Assembly (NCBI GenBank): GCA_036924285.1
Contig: JAYKYS010000001.1
Coordinates: 28,395,501-28,459,500, forward strand
DNA from: Asterella californica
Taxonomy: Eukaryota; Streptophyta; Marchantiopsida; Marchantiales; Aytoniaceae
Direction of reading: 5' to 3'
Length of the DNA stretch: 64,000 nucleotides
A program made the position numbers and the translations under genes. The first letter of the stretch is position 1. Every line of letters starts with the position of its first letter. Under the pieces are notes generated by a model. That model had not been told where the DNA came from, searched no databases, and saw nothing but the letters and a program-made list of their open reading frames with translations. Of the stretch, positions 34,882 through 44,894 are shown piece after piece.

Positions 34882-35991
34882 ATGTCGTCTGTTTGTGAAG
34901 AGGATGTTGTTTGTTGTTTCGAGATCAGTGAAGAGATTAAGTCAGATGAAGGTAGTTCTGAGAAGAATGAGAGTAGCGTAGTCAGTATCGATAGAGTTTC
35001 ACCAGCTATGCCTCCCAAAAATCAAGAAGCTTCGAGAAAAAGTAGAATTCGTTTGAATTCAGATGATTATGAGAAAATTGTTGCCTACATCGAAGACGAG
35101 GAGAACTTTGCTGCATTACATGGTGCAGGAAGGAAGACGAAAGTTGATGCGGGGAAGTGTCTCAGGAAAGCCACAGCTTTTGATATTATGGCTGCTCAAC
35201 TTTCAGAGAAGAATGGTTTCCTTGTAGTGACTGGTGTTGAATTAAAGAAACGATTCGAGAGATACGAGGATATGTACAAGAAGGCGAAAGAAATCCAAGA
35301 CAGCACGGGTGGAGGGCTCATTGAGGATGAGATGTTGACTGGGTTGACATTGGAAGAGAAATTGAATGGGAAATGTCCTCATTTCTTTCGGATGAATGCT
35401 GTTTTTGGAAGTCGTGCGAACATTGATCCTCCTGCGTTGTATTCTCAAGGAATATCAGAGGAAGAGTTTGAAGGTTTAGACTCTCAATGTCAAACTGAGA
35501 ATACTATTCCTCGGCCAGCTCCTCGCTATGATCATGAGAATACCCAATTTCAAGAAGGTGATGGAGATACAAATATTTCTCAGTGCGAAGGTGTCGGCTA
35601 TCAAGGTGCAGACGAAACGATGAGTCCATTTGCAGAAGATGAAATGAGTTTTGAAGACGAAGAAGTTGGTCACAGAGAGACGAGCAGAGGAACCTCTACT
35701 GTCTCTGAGCCTTTGCATGACACATCTAGAAATCAGAGACCACCAAACGCTCACAACATGAAAGTAGGTGTGTTGAATTTGTACGAGGAAAGTATCAAAG
35801 AGAAAGTTCAGTACAGAAAAGTTTACGTAGAATATCGTATGGCCACATTGGAAGAGAAGAAGAGAGCTAGAGAGAGTCACGAGAAAGAGGAGAGTAGAAA
35901 GAGACACGCTTCGTTATTTGTTGAATTACACAAAGTTGGCAAGACATTCGAGGAAATAAGAGAAATTATTGAGAAACTTGACGATATGTAA
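34882..35991 (+). CDS. Harbinger ORF1, Myb/SANT-like DNA-binding protein
   Basis: 369 codons from the ATG at 34882. After an acidic serine-rich start, residues 55-150 form a Myb/SANT-like helical domain (RLNSDDYEKIVAYI, then GVELKKRFERYEDMYKKAKEI) followed by GLTLEEKL and CPHFFRMNAVFGSRANIDPPA, a pattern typical of the proteins encoded next to plant PIF/Harbinger transposases. The middle is acidic and low-complexity. The last 75 residues form a charged coiled coil. In this superfamily the partner protein binds terminal DNA and helps the transposase enter the nucleus. The frame is intact, unlike the transposase. It lies about 300 bases inside the left terminal repeat. Confidence 0.75.
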   Translation: MSSVCEEDVVCCFEISEEIKSDEGSSEKNESSVVSIDRVSPAMPPKNQEASRKSRIRLNSDDYEKIVAYIEDEENFAALHGAGRKTKVDAGKCLRKATAFDIMAAQLSEKNGFLVVTGVELKKRFERYEDMYKKAKEIQDSTGGGLIEDEMLTGLTLEEKLNGKCPHFFRMNAVFGSRANIDPPALYSQGISEEEFEGLDSQCQTENTIPRPAPRYDHENTQFQEGDGDTNISQCEGVGYQGADETMSPFAEDEMSFEDEEVGHRETSRGTSTVSEPLHDTSRNQRPPNAHNMKVGVLNLYEESIKEKVQYRKVYVEYRMATLEEKKRARESHEKEESRKRHASLFVELHKVGKTFEEIREIIEKLDDM

Positions 35992-36059
35992 CCGATGTTT
36001 TCATATGAGTAAAAGTTGAAGTTCATTGCGTGCCTCTTAAGACTCTCTTCCTTTCAGTG

Positions 36060-37210
36060 AGTCGGTGAAGAGTTTAGGGTTTAATCGAGGTCAGTTCAGG
36101 GTCTGGTCGCAGAAAGCTTCGTTCGAGTGTGACTCGCAGTAAGATTCGGGCGAGGGCGAGTTCGCACAGTCAGTGCGCCAGAGAATTGTTCAGTGAGGTA
36201 AAGGGCGAGCGCGAGTTCGCACTAACTGCGATTCGACTGTGAGACAGAGAGAATTGTGAAGTGCGAGAAGCAAAAAGAGAAGTGCTCATTGCTGGACGAA
36301 CCAGAAGAGAAGAGCGGATGGGAGAGAAGAGCAGAGCGGATAAGTGCTGACGACCAAACGAAAGCGTAAAGCGATAAGCGCTTACGACCAGGCGGAAGCC
36401 GAAGAGCGGCCCGAGTGAAAGAGATTCGAGTGAAAGAGATTTGATTAGTAAGTTATCCGTCTTGCTTTTTTCTTGCTCTTTCGCTGCTCGAATTACAGTA
36501 TTTGGGTCGCAATTAGTGTTGTCGTTGTTCATGGTCGCACTGAACAGCCATTAGTGTTGTCGTTGTTAAATTCGGGTGCGCGATGGAGTTAAATGACCGC
36601 ACTGATTGCAATATTTAGTGCGACAGGGTTTAGGGGTGCACTATGTGCGATTTGTAAGAAGACGGGGTGCACTGAGTGCGGCTTACCACGGGGCGCATTG
36701 AGTGCGACTTGAAACCGGATGCATTGAGTGCGGCTTATCATCTTGGCGCACTGAAGTTAGTTTTCATACTTTGCTCAGTGCGATTTACTTTCTGGATGCA
36801 CTGAGAGCATTTGCAAACTGAATTTTAATTAATGCGACCTAGAACGGGGCGCATCGAGTGCAATTTTTGGTACGGCCGCACTCAGTACGATTTACTTTCG
36901 GGACGCACTGAGAGCGTTTGCAAACTGAGTTTTTACTTAATGCGACCTAGAACGAGACGCACCGAGTGCGATTTTGGATACAGGGCACACTGACAGTGTC
37001 TTTTCAAGAGTTCTCATCAGGTCCGTGGAGTGCGACGTGGGATCGGGCACACTGAGGTACGATTTAGAGGCTAGATGCACTCAGAAGGGTTTAGGGTAAG
37101 CGACTATGCATGAGGCGCAGTGAGTGTGACCTCTTCGCAGTTGCACACTGAGTGCTAATTTGCATTCTACGCACTAGATTTTATGTTGCTGAGTGCGTGC
37201 TATAGCCGAT
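36060..37210. repeat. Degenerate GTGCGAC-motif array I
   Basis: Non-coding. The words GTGCGAC/GTCGCAC and close variants (CACTGAGTGCGA, GGGCGCA, TTGCACT) recur every 30-60 bases on both strands, much more degenerate than in arrays II and III. It lies between ORF1 and the start of the cargo gene, so it would cover the cargo gene's promoter. Confidence 0.6.
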
Positions 37211-37267
37211 CGTTCTTAGTGGTTGTTACTGCAGTCACTTTCCTTCGGTTGTGGAGTGAACTTAAGC

Positions 37268-39898
37268 ATGGAGGGATCCGAAGAAGAATCCTTAAGCAGA
37301 GTTCTGTCAGAAGAGGAATCCGAAGAAGAATCTGAATCCGAAGAAGAGGAGACTCCAGCACCAAAAACTGAGGAAGGACCTTTTCTTATCTCGTTCACGT
37401 CCCAAGAAGATTTACATGAACGAATAAAATGGGGATGGATGAGTAAAGAAGATGTGAACCTTGTTGTGATGGATATAGACGAAGAGGAGTTGGAGAAATT
37501 AGGATTACTGATGGCTTTATCATTTGAGTTTGCTCGCCCTGATGTGAGCACTCTAAACTTCTTTGTTTTGAACGCTTATTCTTCGAACTCCCTCCCTGTT
37601 TCTTAATGTTTGTTTACTCCCTCCCTGTTTTTTAATGTTTGTTTACTAAGAAAGTAGAATGACGAGGTTAGTGTTGTGTTTGTTTCAGATTGGTCTTTGC
37701 TCCGCGTTTGTTCGATCTTACAATGCTGAGTCAAGGATCGCAAAAGTTGACGAGGTGGAAGTTTCATTGAGTCTCGATTTAATTCGAGAAGCATTTTTAA
37801 TCCCTCAAGGTCTTGTGCAAATGTCTCGTTTTGTGAGACATGTCCGCATAGCAGATTGATTTCCTGAATATGATAAGGTGGGGAAGAGATATTTTGCACG
37901 TGAATGTGCAATTCAAGGTTGGAGATCTGTTTTTCAATGTTTGAATGCAGTCCTTTTGGCAAGGAGAAGGCCTAAAACTGTGACTGGCCAACTTGCATTG
38001 TATGTAAAGGCTAAAGTTGAGGGGATAGAGATAGACTATGACTGGACTCAGCTGATGCTAGATCATCTTGAAGGAGAGATATTGCATATATAGAAGCATA
38101 TGCGAGCCCCAAAAAAGAGTGGAAGTGTAGAAACTTTTTTAGGGATAGCTCTTACTCATCTTCTGGTACATTTGGAGATATTGAGAGAGGAGGATGCAAT
38201 CTTTAGCAACGAAGACGGAGCAAGAGATCAGGCAGGGACGAGTAAAGATGAAACAAGTAAGGAACTCTACTCTACTGTTTGTTTTACAGTTTGTGTTTGT
38301 TTGCATTATCATGTTTGCACTATAACACTGTAGTGTGCACTATCGCAGTAGAGTGGGAACACTCTATGCGATCAAAGCTCTGTTTAGATGATCGCACTGG
38401 TCGCACTAGAGCGAGTGCGCTCAGTGCGATCAGAGGGAATGGTCGCACTGGAGTTTAACACCCAGTGCGTTCATCTCTAAGGTCGCACTAGAGTCAGTGT
38501 GCTCAGTGCGATCCGAGCGATGGTCGCACTGGAGTTAAAACACCTAGTGCGACCCTCGGTCTGGTCGCACTAGAGCGAGTGTGCTTAGTGCGATCCAAGG
38601 AATGATCGCACTGGAGTTAAACACCTAGTGCGACCATCGCTCGGATCGCACTAGAGCGACCGTGCTCAGTGCGATCCGAGGAATGGTCGCACTGGAGTTA
38701 AACACCCAGTGCTGCCGTCGCACTGGTCGCACTACTCTGAGTCGCTCAGTGTATGCGTTTTGACTAGGAACTCTTCTAACTCATTTGATATTTATTTAGG
38801 AGACGAAGAAGAAATTTACGCTAGGATTCTCAACAAGAGGAAGGAGGAGGAGGCTTTAAACGCGAGAATTGCAGAGGCTCAACAGAAGGAGGAAGAATTG
38901 ACAGAGCGTGTGCAAACGCTTGAATGTACTACCGCTCGATATTCCGAGGAGTTGAAAAGTCTAAAGGCAGAGGTAAACCATTTTCGTTCTTCGAAGCTTT
39001 TCTACTCGAGACTGATTGATCCTTCTATGCCACGAAGGAAAACACTCATTTTGGATTTAAATGGGCTGTTGATAAGACTGGGTCGGAATGAGATGGAGCT
39101 TCAAGGCGCTAAAGAAAGAGGCTATCGGATTGAACATTACCGTAAAGATCTATGTTACGTTGTGAGAGCCGGAGTGAAAGAGTTCATGGACATTTGCTGT
39201 GAAGAGTTTCAAGTCTTGATATGGACATCTCGAACCTTGAGTAACTGTAATGCTATTCATCGATCCATGGAGAAACAAAAGTATATTTCAGTGGGAATCG
39301 CTTCAGCCAGGTAACTTTTCAATCATTGTCTTTGTTCCTTGAAGTTTCATTGCATTGATGTGTATACAGTCTTATGCATACTTCAACTTTGAACTTCTCT
39401 TGTACTGATTTTAAGTCAATATTCACTTCTACAGGTAAGGTATGTAAGGTTTTTGCGAAACCACAATGTAGTCGTTTCAAGACCATAAGGGAGGCTGCAA
39501 CGGGTAACTTTCTATATCTGAAAGACTTCTCTCGACTTCATTCCTACAATTTGTGTACAAGAGATTGTCTCTTGGTTGATGACTCACCGGAGAAGAATAG
39601 CACGAACCATCCGTTCAGTGCAATCCATCCTCCTTCCTTCCGTCCGGAGTCTACAGACATGGACCGGGATGATTATCTTCTGAAGATTCTGTTAACATGG
39701 TTGAAAGTATGGAGAAGCGATTTCATAAAAACTCCTAGTTTTGTAGGAGCAAGATATAAGGTCATGTTTGGTACAGACCCCATGATAGCTTTGAAAGCTT
39801 ACTGGGGAACTTTGTCTGAGGAGGACGAGGAGGTGTTGTGGCGTTCTTGCACGAGTGCACAGAAAGCAAATTTTATGTTAAAATACAAATCATCTTGA
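37268..39898 (+). CDS. Cargo gene: unknown domain, coiled coil, FCP1/NIF phosphatase domain
   Basis: Proposed exons are 37268-37543, 37689-38256, 38800-39310 and 39370-39898. All introns are GT-AG and the phases are consistent (0, 1, 2), giving 628 codons. Residues 1-35 are acidic. Exon 2 holds an unrecognised globular domain, possibly related to plant transposon-protein domains. Residues 282-345 are a coiled coil. Residues 355-560 match the plant FCP1/NIF (HAD) phosphatase fold: TLILDLNGLL with the nucleophilic Asp near residue 367, VLIWTSRT, and LLVDDSPEKN near residue 520. The second Asp of the DxD box is Asn, a variant I recall from plant NIF-like proteins. Exon 2 has two in-frame stops (TGA 37857, TAG 38091), so this copy is probably broken or starts downstream. 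The gene lies between the two Harbinger genes, and intron 2 is filled by the GTGCGAC array. The third intron (59 bp) is the least certain junction. Confidence 0.65.
38330..38745. repeat. GTGCGAC-motif array II, inside cargo-gene intron 2
   Basis: Tandem units of roughly 95-100 bases, about four copies. Each contains the motif four times in alternating orientation (TCGCACTAGAG, CTCAGTGCGATC, GGTCGCACTGGAGTTAA, ACACCCAGTGCGAC). It fills most of the 543-bp intron. Facing motif pairs could form local hairpins. Confidence 0.75.
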
Positions 39899-40129
39899 AG
39901 GACTATTTTGTTTATACAATAAATTTTTTTCCTTACCAAAATCTCTCTATTCACTAACATCCGCAAAAAACAACTAACAGTTCTAGCAACAGTAACCTTG
40001 TGTTTGAAGAGCACAAGTAACCTGGTGTGTTCTTGTAAACTTCTGTGCGAACAAATAAAAGTAGTTGTGCGACCAAATAAAAGTAGTTGTGCAAATCTGA
40101 AAAGCTAAATATATCATAACAGCCAGTGT

Positions 40130-40735
40130 TGTCAGTGCGACCGTGCACGAATCGCACTAGTTCTATACACTCAGTGCGACATGCTCAACAGTCGCACTGA
40201 TGTACTCAGTTAAACTCAGCGCGACTTCCGCACAAGTCGCACTGACTACATCAGTGCGACTTAGCATTGAATTGATCGCACTGATGTTACACTCAGTGCG
40301 ACCATGGGCGGATCGCACTGAGTAATACACTGCACTAGTGTAACATCAGTGCGACTTAGCATTGATCGCACTGAAGTTACACTCAGTGCGACTCGCGTGC
40401 CGGTCGCACTTTTGTATTCAGTGCGACCATGGGCGGATCGCACTGAGTAATACACTGCACTAGTGTAACATCAGTGCGACTTAGCGTTGATCGCATTGAA
40501 GTTACACTCAGTGCGACACGCGTATCGGTCGCACTTTTGAACTCAGTGCGACCATGGGCGGATCGCACTGAGTAAAACACTCCGTGCGATTGGTGATACA
40601 CCAGTGCGATCGATGATACATCAGTGCGATCCGCTGGATACACTCAGTGCGACTTGCGGACCGATCGCATTGAAGTTATTGCTCAGTGTGATCTTAGAAT
40701 TCTGTGCGATATAAGATCCTGTCGCACTGACTGTT
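40130..40735. repeat. GTGCGAC-motif array III, 125-bp higher-order units
   Basis: The block starting ACCATGGGCGGATCGCACTG recurs at 40301, 40426 and 40551, an exact 125-base period, with partial units on both sides. Each unit carries about five to six GTGCGAC or GTCGCAC words. It lies between the 3' ends of the cargo gene and the transposase, which converge. Confidence 0.8.
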
Positions 40736-40881
40736 TATCTAGTTTGGACGATATGAGCATTTTTGCACAGCACAAACACCCAACAAAAAGCTCACAAATG
40801 CAAAAGCTCACAAATACATCACAAACAACCAAGAAGATTACCCGAAATTTTATAAACTTCATGTAAAAGGTCACAAATACA

Positions 40882-42212
40882 TCAAGGTTTAAATAAAAAT
40901 CCACCAGGTCTTCTATTATGCTCGAGACAAATTCTAAGAAGTCTATTCCTCTGGTATATCCCAGTGGCATGAGACGAGAAAGGTTCTCTCGTCATTGTCT
41001 CAAGATCTCTTTCAGATTCTAAAATTAACTCTCCATCTTCCTCGGTCCACTCATCTTCATTTCTAAATAAAAAGTTATGGAGCATCGCACAACAACCTAC
41101 CCATCTAACTAAGAACTGATTCTCTGATTTTTCTTTCAATTGAGTTCTAACTTGTTTTAATGAATGCTAACGGGACTTCAAAATGCCTATACAATGTTCG
41201 TTAGCGACCCTAGCAGGCGCTTAACAAGTATTGAAATCTTGTTTCTCTCTGTCCCCTGAAACCATCTTGAAAGAAGGAACAAGATGTCGCATTGGTGAAT
41301 ACCCCGAATCACCAAGTAAATATTGATTTGTTTCAAACAAAGAAGACTCACTGTCGATGTGTTTCCATAACACAGATTTTCTCAAGCAGGTGATATCTTG
41401 GCAACTCCCGGGCATACCTGTGAAGAGAAAGATAATTCTCTTTCGATGACAACACACCACTTGTGCATTCACTGAATAATTACATTTCCTATCATAATAA
41501 GTTTCACCATCCACCCGAGGTCTCTGTGATAAAGGCAGCAGAGTCCCATCTATCAACCCTATACATCCTAGAAATCCCTTTGCTCCAAAAGCATCGGAGA
41601 TTACACGCCTTTTTTCACGACTTGGCCAACGAATCAATCCTCGAAGAATTGACTCCAACGCCTGCATCACTCTCTTAGTATACAGCACCATGGTCCCATG
41701 GGCAATGCCTCAAAGAAGAAACGACCTTCCAAGAGCAACACCATTTCTGTTGTGTCTAAATCTATCTAAAGCAACAGCAAGTTGCAGAGACACGGGAGCT
41801 TGTTTTACTCGACTCTCATTGTGGAAAATGGGATGAGCTTCTACTAAACTCACCAGTTTCCCAAAACTCCTTCTATCCATTCTTGTAAGCTGTCGGAAAG
41901 AATTTATAGACAGGTTTTCAAAATAATTCGTATAAAAGTCTTTACTTTTAGAGAATGAAAATCGATCTTGCCTTTCGAGATATCTGGAAGTATAGAGTAC
42001 TTGGTACAACTCTAATAATTCTTCGTCAGAATCGGAAGCTTCGTCAGACGATGAAGAATCGGTACAATCAAGCTCCTGCTTTCTCCTCGAGCTTGATGAG
42101 AACCGGTACAGTAAAGCTCTTGCTTTCTCCTCGAGCTTGAAATGTCCATCGTGTTGTTATCACTAGATTCATCTGAAGAAGATGACTCTTCCGAGCTGGA
42201 GGAAGCTAACAT
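40882..42212 (-). pseudogene. PIF/Harbinger DDE transposase, interrupted
   Basis: Cuts and rejoins the transposon. The ATG is at 42212, after which comes an acidic Ser/Asp/Glu-rich start. The body shows SFGKLVSLV, YTKRVMQALESIL, the first catalytic Asp in GLIDGTLLPLS, YYDRKCNYSVNAQVVC, GMPGSCQDI, the second Asp in LLGDSGYSP, then NEHCIGILKSR with the Glu, and CCAMLHNFL, all typical of the DDE_Tnp_4 (PIF) family. The main frame has stops at 41710-41712 (TGA), 41221-41223 (TAA) and 41167-41169 (TAG). A 44-base direct duplication near 42060-42140 (the block encoding SRRKQEL twice) shifts the frame near the N-terminus. The nested gypsy element begins 64 bases upstream of the ATG and probably separates the gene from its promoter. 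Confidence 0.8.
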
Positions 42213-42275
42213 CACTCTTAGCTCTACGATCTCCTCTATGTTCCGGAGTAACTGTTTTCTCTCGGATACACGCGG

Positions 42276-43550
42276 TGTCGGAGTGTGATCCGTCTACCTA
42301 AGAAAGCGCCGGGCTTCTGGCTGTGATTGTTTACTCAAGAGGTTGGCTTTCAGGTCACAACAGGAGCTATAAACACTCACACAAGAGTGTAGGATCCTCT
42401 AATATGCTCAAAAGGTGAAATTTAGGTCTCACTAGTAGTAATAGGTTTAGACGGTGAACTTTGGCACTCAAAGAGAGGAAAACTATGAAGGTTTAGACTT
42501 CTAAACTTCCCCTACATGTAAATGAGGTACTACTGACCACACACACGAAGTTTCAGCCTGAGATTGAATTCTAGCACCGAGATGTTGACAGAAAAGTTCT
42601 GAGTAAGAGAATTATGGCAATTTCTGGTACCTAGAGGTAATAAAATGGCAATAGAGACGAAGTTATGACCAATTGAAGTTTGGATTATGCCAAAACTGCT
42701 TCACTTTTGTTGATTTTGGGGTTTTCAGTGTCACTTGCAGCAGAATTGAAGAAATCACTTCAAAACTTCGTGGTTGCGTTCTCTGCCAGCAGGGCTACGA
42801 TTTCCCAAAGAGTTTCATATCGATTGAGTAACTGAGTAATTCAGGACGGCCGCTGAAGCAGAGGGGGTCTGAAAAGCTCTTAATCTAGAGCAGCGACTTC
42901 AGAGGAGGAGATCTGGAGTTCTGTGTACATTCAGGAGTCCCAACTTCACAAGGATGTTCAACATCCTGTAGACTTCAAATACTGTGAGAATATTTGAAAT
43001 TCATCGAGCCAATTCTCTGTTCTAGGTCGATCAAAAATTTCACTGCAAGTGCTTGGCATGACGAGACCTCTCTCCCTGTGCTCTCAGATTTCGAAGATCC
43101 CTCACCAAATGCTCGAACTCCACTCTAGAGCTCTGTTTCTAAATTTAGAGTTAAACTAAAGACAAAAACAGACCAATGGGAGTTCATAGCTCCACTTGGT
43201 TGTCCTTTAGTACCCTAAACTACCTGTAACTTATCTACACTCATAGGCTACCACGTCAAGCCCCCTAGAGTGCCAGCGTAAAACTTAAACTACCTAAAAC
43301 GACAAGCAGCCCCGAAAAATAACTTAAATCAGCTAGAAAGCGTGCATGGACGACACGCAAATACAACCCATGAGCTTAGTCCTATCAACATGGTAATCAA
43401 CCTACTAAGACTCAAAATAGTGTTAACACCGTATGCAAAGGTGTCAAACATATACATAAACGACTAGAAGTAATAAGAGCTAACTTCTAGAACTACTAAA
43501 CTCAAGCGTCGGAGTAGAAATATAACATGTAACCGCCAAGTAGCGCGACA
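42276..43550 (-). repeat. 3' LTR of C2, with internal inversion
   Basis: 1275 bases, TGTCGGAGTG at the plus-strand left end and GTAGCGCGACA at the right. Positions about 42636-43028 are the reverse complement of the matching block of the 5' LTR (49869-50267). Outside that block the two LTRs are nearly the same. The words ACCTAGA and TCTAGGT sit at the inversion borders. Confidence 0.9.
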
Positions 43551-43562
43551 TCCACCCCCTCT
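43551..43562 (-). other. Polypurine tract of C2
   Basis: AGAGGGGGTGGA on the coding strand, directly against the 3' LTR start. Same sequence as in element C1. Confidence 0.85.
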
Positions 43563-43596
43563 GAACCTGCACATCTTCCGGTATGTGCCATCCAGA

Positions 43597-44494
43597 TCAA
43601 GACTCTTCAGCTTCGGTTTCAAACTCATCTTCAACCTGCATTGAGTCTTCAGCTTCATCCTCTGTAAACTCTGCAACGTTCTGATCCCCCCTCTCCTTCT
43701 AAAGAGCTTGATTCTCTTTCCTGCGACTGTATCTTGAGCACTGCACCATCTAACTCTCTCAAGGAGTATGTGACATTATCATAAACTTCTAACACCACAT
43801 AAGGTCCAAACCATCTCTTGGAGAACTTTCTGATAGTGCTATGCTGATTATCAAGACTACTATCATAGACTAACACCCAATCACCTTCTTTAACTGGTTT
43901 GGGTCGTAATCTATGCATTCTATCAAATCTGCCTTTGTTTTTCTCTCTAGCAGTCTTCAACCTTTCCACAGCTTTGGCAACATCCTCAGGTCTCCGTTCT
44001 AACTGCTGGATCCTTAATGAAAGAAAATCCTCCGTACTTCTACCATCTTCCCATGGCAAAACATTCCAAGTAGGCACAACCTCCTCAATCGGCATCACAG
44101 GTTTTTGCTCTAATATCAACTCTGCTGGCATGTAACCTGTAACGGTACTATGAGTTGTAGAATCTGCCCACAAAGCAAATGGTAGCAGTCTAGGCCATTC
44201 ACGGATCTTACCCTTGCAAGCTTTTACCAAAGCTTTGATGATTGGCGGATGACCTCGTTCGCTCTTGCCATTCCCTTCAGGATTGTAAGCTGTGGTTAAC
44301 ACCAACTTGATTCTCAATTGTTTGAAGAACTCAACTGCTTCGTGTGAATCCAGCTCACCCCTATCTGCAATGATCTTTCCTACACACCCATACCTACAAA
44401 TAACATCTTCAAGTAGAAAGCGGCAGACACTAGCAGTGGTCTTCGTCCTCAGGGCACGGCCTTCGACTTGGTTAGATAGATCTTCTCTAGCCAA
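43597..44494 (-). pseudogene. Integrase core and C-terminus of C2
   Basis: The integrase catalytic Asp in IIADRGELDS and Glu in NGKSERGHPP, preceded by VVDLVTMPF (first Asp) in the neighbouring frame. The C-terminal module has GDWVLVYDSSLDNQ and SKRWFGPYVVLEV. A one-base insertion near 44497 (CTAGGTCTTGG here, CTAGTCTTGG in C1) separates it from the zinc domain. A second small indel near 43720 takes the frame off the family's acidic tail, which in C1 and by homology here runs to a TGA at about 43597. Confidence 0.8.
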
Positions 44495-44894
44495 GACCTA
44501 GATACCTCATTTGTCCAAGTCCAAATGGCATAGTTACCAGATCAACTACCCATTTGTAATGAATGGCTAAAGGATAAGTAGGATGCAATCCATCACGATA
44601 ACGTACGTTGGAATACATCTGGCAAGGTATACAGGATGAAACAAACTGTACTACATCCTTATACATATCCTTCCACCAATACTTCTCCTTCATCTTGGCA
44701 AATGTAGCCCAAACTCCTCTATGACCGGTCCATAGACTCTCATGGAACTCCTTGATCAGCTTCTGTCGCAATTCCAAGTCACATACCACCCGTTGCGGTA
44801 TACCTCCTTGTAGCTTAGGGCGCTTCCATAGATGTCCTCCATGTAAAAAGTAACCATAAGCTATTCTACAGATCCTCTTGAAATATGCATCAGA
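44487..44894 (-). pseudogene. Integrase zinc-binding domain of C2
   Basis: HESLWTGHRG then CIPCQ gives the HHCC zinc finger, followed by the first catalytic Asp (WVVDLVTMPF). It is in the same frame as RT-RNase H but cut off from it by a TAG at 44895-44897. The segment after that stop still reads as protein (YFKRICRIAYGYFLHGGHLW), so the stop is a point change. Confidence 0.75.

Noticed and set aside
38330..40735. Regularly spaced repeats resembling a CRISPR array
   Set aside because: The motif alternates in orientation, spacers are not uniform or unique, the DNA is eukaryotic and no cas genes are present. It is a minisatellite with higher-order units.
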